Source: Ctena decussata
Lineage: Eukaryota; Mollusca; Bivalvia; Lucinida; Lucinidae
NCBI GenBank assembly: GCA_963989385.1
Contig: OZ022503.1
Span: forward strand, 66,686,123 to 66,750,122
Direction: 5' to 3'
DNA: 64,000 bases
The translations under genes and the position numbers were made by a program. Shown here in pieces: positions 33,046 to 42,114 of this stretch; position 1 is the stretch's first letter; each line of letters begins with the position of its first letter. The notes beneath the pieces were generated by a model. That model had not been told where the DNA came from. It searched no databases and saw nothing but the letters and a program-made list of their open reading frames with translations.

Positions 33046-33270
33046 GGGGTCATATTTTCTAAAACGACTTAAGTGGTTGCTATGCTGCTGCTAGGGCTGA
33101 ATTTCTATGAAGGAGGTTCCCTACAACTATGAAATTTGCTCTGGAGGAACAGTCTAAAAAAAGACTGTTCCTCCAGAGCAAAATTCATAGTTGTAGGGAA
33201 TCTCCTTCATAGAAATGTAGCCTTAGCAACAGCATAGCAACGACTTAAGCCATTTTATAAATATGGCCCT
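33046..33270. repeat. Family B foldback, copy B3
   Basis: Same arms as the other B copies; loop AAAAAA between AGTCT and AGACT. Ends GGGGTCATATTTTCTAAAA / TTTTATAAATATGGCCC. Confidence 0.92.
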
Positions 33271-33274
33271 ATGA

Positions 33275-34325
33275 CAATTACTGTTGTTGCCCTTAAACTG
33301 GAACAGTGTTTGATTTTACTAAGCAGTAATGGGCCCAAAAGATGGAGTGGAAAACAGTGCAGACTCTGATCAGACTGCTCCGTTGGGGGCAGTCTGACCT
33401 GGGTCTGGCAGACTGCACTGTTTGCTCAACTGTCCCAGTACTCAGAATGTTTAAGCTATGCATGTTTCGAATGCAATACTGCATTGTAAAACCACACACT
33501 GTTCCATTTCTGGACAATTACAAGGGTTGATTCAGAAGTTATGTCACTGCGTCCATTGCGCGCTTATTTATCTTAGCATTATCAGGAACAAATATATCTT
33601 TAAAAAAGATTAAATAGAAGTGCGTATTGTAATATGTATTGAGTCAGGTGTCAGATCAGAATGTACGGATGCGCATCACGCAAGTTGATATGCATATTTG
33701 TTTTTGGTGTTGTTATTGAATAATGATTGGGGTCTGTCTGTATTTCACATAACAATGAGGACTGGTTGCATGGCCGCCCCACATATAACTTTAAAAGTGT
33801 CGCAGTTCTAACACAACATCTAAAAATAAGCCAGCAACAATTACTTAATTTCGTCTTCCATGTCTGTGTTATTTTGATGGTTTTATATTTTACATGAGCG
33901 ACATAACAGGCGAAATGTTCTTTAGCAAAAAGCGATTTGGACCGAAATATCTAGATTCATCACGACACGGTTTATAGGCCAACAGTAAAATGAAACTGAT
34001 ATTAGAAAGCAAAAAGCGAAAGTAAGCTACCTACATCAAAATCCCGGGTGTATTTATATTGGCCAATGAAATACTTAACCGAAAAATATATCAATCTACA
34101 CTGTACTTCAGTTCTGAATAACAGAATAAATATAGAGTTTGAAACTTTTTATTTTCCAATAGACGTTCAAAGCATGCCACCAACGCCATCGCGCCGCACG
34201 TTAGAATAACGTAAATTACATGAACACAATTGTCAAAGGCATCAAAATCAAACTAACGCGCCAAATCAGATGAAAATTTGATACGACGACGAAATATATT
34301 TCTTCCGCCCGCTGTTGAAACTTTA
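33275..34325. other. Little recognised
   Basis: An imperfect palindrome GTGCAGACTCTGATCAGACTG / CAGTCTGACCTGGGTCTGG..GCAC at 33355-33422 shares CTGATCAGA wording with family A but not its ends. No gene seen. Confidence 0.45.
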
Positions 34326-34328
34326 ATA

Positions 34329-34502
34329 CAGTCATCCCTCTTTATAACAGCACTCAATACAGTAGCAAAATTCTTTATAACATCATTTTAATATGCACAG
34401 AATGGTTTTATTGTTCAAAATATGCATTCTTTATAACAGAAAATTCAGTTTAACGTCAAAATGTTTGGGAACAAATACAGTCATTGTAAAGAGGGTCCGC
34501 TG
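34329..34502. mobile_element. Pogo-like MITE with TA duplication
   Basis: Left CAGTCATCCCTCTTTATAAC, right TGTAAAGAGGGTCCGCTG; TA on both sides. Internal CTTTATAACA repeats. CAG..CCCTCTTTA ends resemble pogo/Tigger-type elements. Confidence 0.72.
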
Positions 34503-34553
34503 TAAAGTCATTGCAGTTTGAATTTTTTTAGTTAGTACTACTACTTGTGACTT

Positions 34554-34722
34554 CCGAGTGAGTGAGTGAACTCGGGTTTAACGTCCCACCAACAACAAGG
34601 TCATATGGAGACAGGACCTCGGTTTAAAGTCTCATCCGAAAGACCAGAGAAGCGGGGTTTCGAACTTGCAATCCCTGGATTGGTAGTCCGGAGTGTTATC
34701 CACTACACTACAGCCGCCCCTG
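34554..34722 (-). repeat. tRNA-derived SINE with TCACTCACTC tail
   Basis: Minus strand: GGCTGTAGTGTAGTGGATAAC (A-box), AGTTCGAAACCCC (B-box) and a 3' domain ending GGGACGTTAAACCCGAG then a short CACT tail. About 168 bp. Confidence 0.75.
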
Positions 34723-35349
34723 TGTGACTTCCGAGTGAAAAAATGTTGATTTCTGACAAACGCGTCAGCGTATGCCACAAATCAGGAATATAAAGGTGCA
34801 GTCAGTGCTATAAGGGTGCAGATGAGTCGCTAGAGGTACGTTTGAAAACCGGAGGACCTTTACTGCAATGTCAGACAATAACGTCACTCTTGTTTGAATC
34901 CCATACATGAAGATGGATGTTCTGCATTTCGAATATTGTGTAAATTCTAGAACACGAGCGGCGGGGCTGTTCAAAACATTTAGAAAGATAAGATAAACAT
35001 GGGTGAACAGACATTGTGCTTTGCTGGAACTACAAATAGTCTACTTTGAACTTGACACAATATTGCAACTTTGTCTGGAACGTCAACAACGTCATTGACG
35101 TGCGGCGCATGTCATTACCATGCGTTAGGTCTATCTGTCTATATCGATTACTGTGCACTTTTTCAAATCATAATGTAAATAAATTAAGGTACTTGGATAC
35201 AAAATCTTGTTGATCCCTTTTTACTCTAGACGATTTTATACTGCTGTGACATTACTTCTGGATCAACCCTCGTACGGTAACTATTTAAGGTGTGTCATAT
35301 TTTAAAATTCAAATGGTACTTACGTAAAATTTCAATGGGCGTAGAAAAA

Positions 35350-35578
35350 ACGAAAAATCATCAAAGTGGCATGTGCATTCAGCAAAGACTCAGATCAGCT
35401 TGGGCATCCGCCCAGAGTGATCAGAGTCTTCGCTGTGCACTTGAGGTGTACCTTAGGGTCTAAGCTACCTCCATGCCGACAGCGAAGATTCTAATCAGAC
35501 TGGGCGGATGCCCAGACTGATAGACGTGTTCGCTGGGCACACATGCCACTTTGTTTGTTTTGTCGTGCCGTGGCCCTT
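35350..35578. repeat. Family A variant subfamily, copy A7
   Basis: Diverged subfamily: ATCATCAAAGTGGCATGTGCA at the left and CACATGCCACTTTGTTTGTTTTG..CGTGCCGTGG at the right, i.e. the inner motif reads GCATGTGC instead of GTTGTGCG. The same variant recurs at 63670-63906. Confidence 0.85.
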
Positions 35579-35633
35579 TTATGTCGTCATACTGTATGTG
35601 TGCTTGTATGAAATAGCTTTTTACACGGAACTG

Positions 35634-35634
<1 letters not shown>

Positions 35635-35680
<46 letters not shown>
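35635..35680 (+). repeat. (CA)n microsatellite
   Basis: Uninterrupted CA array immediately after family A copy A7. Confidence 0.97.
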
Positions 35681-35684
<4 letters not shown>

Positions 35685-35908
35685 ACAAACAAAAAAACAA
35701 AAAAACCACTGAGTGACCAAATTTATTTCAGTTCCAAAGTCACATTAAACTGGATGTTCTCGATTTATCAAATTTGAAAACACCGCGCCACGAGAAGATA
35801 TTGCTCATAGCAAAGGCTCAGATGAGGCTGGGCAGACGCGCTGTGTGATCAGAGCCTTCGCCGCTCTCTTGGGCAAATCTGTGAACCATGTAGAATGTCA
35901 ACTGAAAC

Positions 35909-35911
35909 ACA

Positions 35912-35943
<32 letters not shown>
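35909..35943 (+). repeat. (ACGC)n microsatellite
   Basis: Eight or so ACGC units. Confidence 0.97.
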
Positions 35944-36081
35944 CAATCGTAAGAGAAAACATGTTGGTACATAGCCTCTTATCCGAGCCAATTGTTTTCT
36001 TTTACGAATCTTTATAATTATCATGAATGTTGTTTTTTCGTTGTTTTATCTTTTATCGTTGTGCCACCAGCTTAACACTAT

Positions 36082-36182
36082 CCCAGTAGACTCATGACGT
36101 TTGAACAACGCTGCATCAACGTCAATGCAACGTCTCGACGTTGCATCGACGTCAATACAACGTTGTTTCAACGCTGTTCGCC
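36082..36182. repeat. Repeat T, copy T3
   Basis: CCCAGTAGACTCATGACG then serial CAACGTCAATGCAACGTC / GACGTTGCATCGACGTC motifs. It begins about 26 bp downstream of the GPCR stop codon on the minus strand, so it may form part of the 3' UTR. Confidence 0.55.
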
Positions 36183-36207
36183 ATCAAGGACTATTATTAC
36201 AGCAAAT

Positions 36208-36546
36208 TCAGGAAATATAATTTAGTTCCCGAGTCTCATTACTTTTCTGAGCATCCCGAATCACGCCGCTGTTAGTCTCAGCTGGTACCACTCTGCGAGC
36301 ATTGCGCCAATGACATGCGCAGCAGCTGAAGAATGGTTCTCGATACGTTGCCGAGTCGGAGTCAATATGGAGGCCATGCGGTTGTTTGAAAGTGCACTTG
36401 AAAATATTGAACAGAGCTTGTCTGAAGGCGTCACTGAAGATCAAGTATAATGTTGGGTTTGTGAGCGTACTCAGCACAGTCATTGTGCGGCTCACGATAT
36501 GTGGCCACTTTCCTAGGTCTGTTGTATGATCCATGTCAGTTATTTC
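36208..36546 (-). CDS. Class A GPCR, exon 3 (TM7 and C-tail)
   Basis: Last coding exon, phase 0 like the donor of exon 2, entered after acceptor TTTGCAG (36548-36547) and ending at TGA 36210-36208. It encodes residues 269-380. TM7 spans about 284-304 with N298-P-T-L-Y302, the NPxxY motif; then F305-S-D-A-F gives a helix 8, and C319 is placed as a usual palmitoylation site. The tail has an odd cysteine cluster (C343, C344, C346) and a Ser/Thr-containing end. Total product 380 residues, normal for the family. Intron 2 (37918-36547, 1372 bp) contains family A copy A8 (37460-37681), a family E foldback and an insertion inside it (36738-37116). Very likely a functional gene because all landmarks and all three phases survive. 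Confidence 0.87.
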   Translation of the reverse strand, partial: EITDMDHTTDLGKWPHIVSRTMTVLSTLTNPTLYLIFSDAFRQALFNIFKCTFKQPHGLHIDSDSATYREPFFSCCACHWRNARRVVPAETNSGVIRDAQKSNETRELNYIS

Positions 36547-36654
36547 CTGCAAATATATGATCATATATAAAATTCAGAATGTTAAAAACATTTAGATCTA
36601 ACTAACTATTGGCATTTGTGCTCTTCTAACTCACAATTCGACCAGGGTTCGAGG

Positions 36655-37174
36655 TAATAAAACCGTTGAGAATAACCTCAAACTCAAAATAAAGCACACT
36701 GATTGGCTGCTTCCGAGCATGTGCTCGGAAGCAGCCACACTGTAAAATTCGCGCTTAGCTATAAAACACAAGTGATTACATGTTTAGGTGTAAACATGTT
36801 TAGGAATATGTCATATATCTAAACATGTACGCCTTTTCTATTATTGTCCCGGACAAAGTATGCTAAATACGTTTTATTCTGTTACGCGTTTCGGATGAAT
36901 CCATTCTCTCCTTTCCCCGGTGAAGAACGAGAAAAAAGAGACGACAATGTTGACAGAGGAAATTTTCAAAATAAAAGGCAAATATAACCAGTTTTGTACA
37001 TGTTTAATTTCTAAACATAAACCTAAACATGTTGCAAATTGAAAATGATACGATTTAAACACATAAAAAATCGGACTGCATTTTTTGTTAAGAATCTAAA
37101 CACATTTTTTACAATGCAATCAGTGTGCTTTATTTTGAGTTTGAGAATGTACTCCAGTTTTATAACCTCGGGGC
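36655..37174. repeat. Family E foldback, copy E2, split by an insertion
   Basis: Left arm and centre at 36655-36737 (GGGTTCGAGGTAATAAAA ... GCTCGGAAGCAGCCA), right arm at 37117-37174 (CAATCAGTGTGC ... TATAACCTCGGGGCC). The 379 bp between are a separate element. Located in GPCR intron 2. Confidence 0.9.
36738..37116. mobile_element. 379-bp CACTG-ended insertion inside E2
   Basis: Begins CACTGTAAAATT and ends TTTTTTACAATG (complement CATTGTAAAA), with CA on both sides. The family E copies E1 and E3 show the uninterrupted site (GCAGCCAATCAG / GCAGCTAATCAG). CACTG termini with a 2-3 bp target duplication are typical of CACTA/EnSpm-like elements; the class assignment is tentative. The interior carries repeats of ACATGTTTAG / CTAAACATG and no coding capacity. 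Confidence 0.75.
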
Positions 37175-37459
37175 CTGGTCCATTTGCTATCGGAGGGAAG
37201 TCGCAAATAATACAAGCCTGGTAAGCTAGGAAATGGAATCCCAGCGGTGGTCTGTTGAAAATCATCTTTGATAACTAATATCCTTGGCGCAATTTTGAAC
37301 GTTTCTGAGGTTTTTCGTGACCAACATACAACAGAAGTTACCACATCGGAGGATGTCAAGCTATCAGTTTTTAAACGTTGCTTGTTAAGACCAAATGGTA
37401 TGGAAATATTTAAGCCGCTGCTTCTGATATCATATGCGACCGACAAGGTAAGTACATGT

Positions 37460-37681
37460 GAGCCGCGACGCGAGAAAACCAACAATGTGGTCGTGCGCCC
37501 AGCGCAGACTCAGATCAGCCTGGGCATCCATCCAGTCCGATCAGACTTTTTGCTACGCACTTAAGGGGTAGCTAAGGGTCTAACCTACCTACATGCGGAC
37601 AGCGAAGACTCTGATCAGACTGGGCGGATGCCCAGGCTGATCTGAGTCTGCGCTGGGTGCACAACCACATTGTCGCGGCTC
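37460..37681. repeat. Family A foldback MITE, copy A8, in GPCR intron 2
   Basis: Left terminus GAGCCGCGACGCGAG; the right arm has lost the GGTTTTCTCG part (ACCACATTGTCGCGGCTC). Lies 240 bp beyond the exon 2 donor. Confidence 0.92.
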
Positions 37682-37918
37682 ATGTATGAAATCGAAAGTA
37701 GGGTTGCACTATGAAAAGATAAACCTATTCTGCATCAACATTTACAAGCTTCCTTGGGGAAGGGGCGTGGAGGGGGTGGAGAAGGGGAATGGGGGTGGGG
37801 TAAGGGTGTAAGTCGGGGTGATACACAGGCACGGGGCTGGTACAATTTTTTGATACTTTAGATAAAAACTGTATTTATGTTGGATTATGCTGATAGTATT
37901 GTTGTAGTATATACTGAC

Positions 37919-38481
37919 CTGAATAGCGAAGAGAATAAAGAACGGTGTCCATAACAAAACGAAGGCAACAGTGATTGATACAAGCATCTTCAGGACTTTG
38001 ATTTGTCTAGCTGAAATCATCTTCTCTAACTGACCACTGCCATTGTTTCTTGTAGAATTGTTACCCTGTGGTCTAATATGATTCAGCCGAAATCGTCTCG
38101 CATGTTTCCAGACCAGAACCGAAATCCTAATATAGCATGCTGTCAGTATAATGAGAGGTAGACAATATGCTAATACAAACACGACAGATGCGTAAATAGC
38201 CTCAAAGTTTTCAACTATGCCCTCAGACCCGCATGAAATCTGTGTCTGGTTTGTCGCTTCCTTAGTTTTGTGGTAAATGTTGTACTCATATAGTTGTGGC
38301 GAGGAGATACAGAAAGATACAAGCCAGATGATACAGACGACGACCACCGTCTCCCAACGGTATAGCGTTCGTCGGTAAATCATCACCCTGTATCTATCGG
38401 CTGCTATGGCGATCATGGTGGATATAGCCGACATCACCGTGAAGAGAGGAATAAACATGATCAGCTTGCACACGAACGAGC
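37919..38481 (-). CDS. Class A GPCR, exon 2 (TM3-TM6)
   Basis: Second coding exon, residues 82-268, beginning after acceptor TTGTTTCAG and ending at a CAG|GTCAGT donor (37918). Its two leading bases complete the Gly81 codon from exon 1. It carries C85 (3.25, disulfide partner), D109-R-Y (DRY, exactly 24 residues after C85 as in the family), W133 (4.50) with P142 at the outer end of TM4, C164 in the second outer loop, N158-Q-T as a possible glycosylation site, P189 (5.50), Y197 (5.58), a basic third inner loop, and W258-T-P260 in TM6. The usual Cys before W258 is Leu. This is the diagnostic core of a rhodopsin-like receptor. The sequence resembles invertebrate neuropeptide receptors (orexin/FMRFamide/SIFamide/galanin-like assemblage), but the ligand cannot be named from the sequence. 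Open reading continues past the donor to 37742 and is intron. Confidence 0.9.
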
Positions 38482-38639
38482 CTGAAACAAGACGAGATAT
38501 CAATGAAGAAAGAAAAGAAAATTAAAAAATAAACGGTATATCATAGTGGGCACGTTTGGCACAATTACTTGGGTAAAAATCTGAGCTATACCCTGGTATT
38601 TCTCGGGCTATTCGAAATTATATCTATTCAAAGAACAGT

Positions 38640-39150
38640 AAAGGCTCGTTCAAATGACCAAAGTTTATTTGTTACAGAAACTGTAACAAAGAAAGTTTGG
38701 CAAACATTTTGCGTTCACACGGAGCAAATTATTTGTTAAAGAAAATTGTGGCATAGAATCTTTGTCAAACTTTGGCAATGAACTATTTGCTGCAGTGTTC
38801 ATACGAACAAAGAATTCTCGTCAAAATTACCTGGCCAAACAAACTTTGCTCATGTAAGTGGCCAACTGTACCACCTTTTCTTTGTTAAATATCAATGTTC
38901 AATATCAAACTGATTTGAAAATGAGCAAAGTTTTCATACAGTTTTCTGTGTTTATCTCCATAGCTAGTTTCTCTGTTACATATTCTACGTCAAATTTTCT
39001 ATTCACGCGGACAAATTTTGTTTGTCATATAAACTTTACCATATAAACTTGGCAATGCAAATATGGCATATTTTTCCATCCACACAAGTAAGTTTTTCTA
39101 TTTCAACCCTACTTTGTCACAGAAACTTTGTCCGTGTGAACGAAGCTTAA
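38640..39150. repeat. Family H element, copy H1
   Basis: Ends AAGGCTCGTTCAAATGACCA and GTCCGTGTGAACGAAGCTTA, with many CAAAGTTT / AAACTTTG motifs inside. About 510 bp. Not coding. In GPCR intron 1, 160 bp upstream of exon 2. Confidence 0.8.
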
Positions 39151-39265
39151 TAAACAATTTGGATTTGAATACATGTCTTTGAATAGCCCGGTGAATATCT
39201 GGGTGTTGCCCACTTGGGTTTACCCAAGTAATTTTGCCAAAGGTGCCCAGTGGCAAAGGAAATCA

Positions 39266-39413
39266 GGGTCCGAGGTTATAAAACTTGAGTATAATCTCAA
39301 ACTCCAAATAAAGCAAACTGATTGGCTGCTTCCGAGCATGTGCTCGGAAGCAGCTAATCAGTGTGCTTTATTTTGAGTTTGAGAATGTACTCAACTTTTA
39401 TAACCTCCGGGCC
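39266..39413. repeat. Family E foldback, copy E3
   Basis: GGGTCCGAGGTTATAAAACTT ... TATAACCTCCGGGCC with the CCGAGCATGTGCTCGG centre; uninterrupted. Confidence 0.92.
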
Positions 39414-39965
39414 AGTATCGATATTACGATGGGTATGTGTGCTGAGCTTGCAGTACTCAACAAACAGCCTAATTAAAAATACCCATCTTTCAGATAAATT
39501 CGTAAACCTTCAGAGGAAGCAACTATGCCAGCTTCATGGTTCTGCCTCCCGTCTAGATAGTGATCAACTCTTAAAAGAATGGATTGGCTTCAATAGGAGC
39601 AGATTAATCCTTTAAGAGCAAACCCCATTTAGGAAGGTTTCATTGTTCAAGGAAACAAACAGGAAGTAACAAAAGTTGATCCCCTTTATAAAACTGAAAA
39701 AAATGGACGTGTTTTCAGGCACCTTAAAACACAAAAGTGCAAAATTACGACAGGAAGCCAATAGTTTTCTATTTACATTAAATAAGTATTTCATTGACGT
39801 TTAACCATACTATAGTAGGTTATATGCTGTTTAATCTGCAAACAGAAAAGCATGGCTACCGAAAATGAAAAGAAAATGTACCAGTTTTAATGGTTATAAG
39901 GCATTTGCTGCTGCAGCCTCCATGAAAAAATCAGCCCATTGTTTGGAATTATAATGATCTGCAAT

Positions 39966-40210
39966 TGAGTAGCGACACGAGAAAACCAACAATGTGGTTT
40001 TACACCCAGCGCAGACTCAGATCAGCCTGGGCATCCGCCCAGTCTGATCAGAGTCTTCGCTGTCCGCATGGAGGTAGCTTAGAAGCTTAGACCCTTAGGT
40101 ACTCTTTAAGCGAAAAGCGAAGACTTTGATCAAACTGGGTGGATGCCCAGACTGATCTGAGTCTGTGCTGGGCGCACAACCACATTGTTGGTTTTGTCGT
40201 GTCGCGGCTC
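39966..40210. repeat. Family A foldback MITE, copy A9
   Basis: Left end GAGTAGCGACACGAG, right end GTCGTGTCGCGGCTC; small duplication AGCTTAGAAGCTTAGA in the loop. In GPCR intron 1. Confidence 0.92.
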
Positions 40211-40254
40211 AATTATGTTCTGGTTCAGCATTCTACTTTCAAATAACCATCCGA

Positions 40255-40863
40255 GGCCCTGTTGTTCAAAACATATTAAGCTTAACGAATACGTCAGTAT
40301 GTGTTACATTACGTCTTCTAGTGCCTATGCATAAAAACAAGTTGGCCCATTTTTGCTGAAAAAATGTTAGGAACTTTTGCTCTGCAAATGTTCCTCGCAT
40401 TTTGGCAAAAAATGGCAGTGCTCAGCCCCGGATCCAGGGGGTGGGCTTTGGGGCTTCAGCCCCGCCATCTGGGCCTCTGTGCTGTGTATTTGTAGGCATC
40501 CAGATAATAATGAGTATCTGATGACACTTTGAGATAATTTATTCATGTGGCTAGATTAAAATATATGTTGTGATATCTCATTAGAATCGCCTCGCCGAGG
40601 CGATTCTAATGAGATATCACAACATATATTTCAAGGTAAAAATGTCATCAAAAATTCTCATCAATTGATCCGTAATTATGTGATATATTTTAAAGCCCCT
40701 CCCCCACATGCATACATCTCGGAACCTCCCAGCCCACCAGTTATCCAGAGCCCCACCAGTATGCGGTGGTCTGGATCCGGGCCTGGTGCTTTTGCTTATA
40801 ATACGTTTTAAAAAAGAACGTCTCGTTAATTAATGATGTCGTTAGGTTTCAACAACTGTGCCC
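40255..40863. repeat. Family M foldback, copy M2, split by G2
   Basis: GGCCCTGTTGTTCAAAACA at the left, GGTTTCAACAACTGTGCCC at the right, matching M1 ends. The centre is interrupted by G2 at 40433-40785. Confidence 0.8.
40433..40785. mobile_element. Family G element, copy G2, with 5-bp flanking duplication
   Basis: Starts CAGCCCCGGATCCAG, ends CTGGATCCGGGCCTG, with GTGCT on both sides (40428-40432 and 40786-40790). The centre is a perfect hairpin around GAATCGCCTCGCCGAGGCGATTC. It sits inside an M foldback (40255-40863). Confidence 0.85.
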
Positions 40864-41167
40864 TGGTTGTTTCCGATATGCTCAAATTTCGAATTTCTGA
40901 TTAGATCCGCAGTTTCATGTCACAATGTAGGCATGCGGACAGAAACCCAAGTGTTTAAGGAAGTTCGTTATAATGATGCTATAGCCTCATTAATACACTG
41001 CTTAAGACCTGGTTAAGGTAATTTAATATTTTTGCTCAGACGGGAATAAATTGCACCAAGATTCTGCCATTAACAATCAATATCGCATAAATTATTACCT
41101 TTACTTATTTTTTCTCTTTTAGAATTGGTTAATTTACAGACTGACAAACGAGTAGTGTCAACTTCAT

Positions 41168-41399
41168 TAAAACCAACAACCTGGATGTGCGCCCAGCGCA
41201 GACTCAGATCAGCCTGGGCATTCGCCCAGTCTGATCAAAGTCTTTGCCGTCCGCATGGTGATAGCTTAGACCCTTAGCTAGCCTTAAAGCGCTTAGCAAA
41301 GAGTCTGATCAGACTGGGCGGATGCCCAGGCTGATCTGCGTCTGCGCTGGGCGCACAACCACTTTGTTGGTTTTCTCGTGTCGCGACTCATTTAAACAC
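41168..41399. repeat. Family A foldback MITE, copy A10 (left terminus lost)
   Basis: Begins at TAAAACCAACAACCTGG without the terminal GAGCCGCGACACGA; right end TCTCGTGTCGCGACTC. Confidence 0.9.
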
Positions 41400-41874
41400 A
41401 AACGCCCTCATATCTTTTTGCTAAATGTCCAAATTCCCAAGTAAAAATTAAAGACTCATATTGGATTGCATAACGCTCTCAGTCTCATGACCGTTTATTG
41501 TAACATGCTACTCAGAGATACGAATTCCTGGAACTCTTGTGACTAAAATAAGATAAAGGGAATTAGGATGTCAAGGAAAAAGAGAAATTATGGTTGTAAG
41601 CAGATAATAATTGGATCAGCCTGTGTTTTGGAACACCCACTTGGAACTGTATAATTATTTGTTCGAAATCTGGTGAAACTAAAAACAGGGCCATGTAAAT
41701 AGGAACTTGAACATTGCAACACTCACGCACACAGAAGACTCAGATCAGCCTGTGCAATCTAATCATCTTATAAACTAGCCGAGTCTGCCATTCTCATAAA
41801 AAATCAAAATGAAGATCCTGATCAGTCTGTACAGATATGATGTCTGAAATATTTACGGTTTACATAAAAAATAT

Positions 41875-42110
41875 GAGCCGCGACACGAGAAAACCAGCAA
41901 AGTGGTTGTGCACCCAGCGCAGACTCAGATCAGCCTGGGCATACGCCCAGTCTGATCAGAGTCTTTGCTGTCCGCATTGAGGTAGCTTAGACCCTAAACT
42001 ATCCTTTTAGTGCTTAGGGAAGAGTCTGATCAGACTGGGCGGATGCCCAGACTGATCTGAGTCTGCGCTGGGCGCACAACCACATTGCATGTTTTCTCGT
42101 GTCGCGGCTC
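41875..42110. repeat. Family A foldback MITE, copy A11
   Basis: Complete copy with termini GAGCCGCGACACGAG / CTCGTGTCGCGGCTC and well-paired arms. Confidence 0.93.
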
Positions 42111-42114
42111 AATT

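Noticed and set aside
37742..37918. Extension of GPCR exon 2 to a longer open frame
   Set aside because: The reading continues into Pro/Thr-rich low-complexity sequence; using the CAG|GTCAGT donor gives a phase-0 join that restores TM7 with NPxxY.
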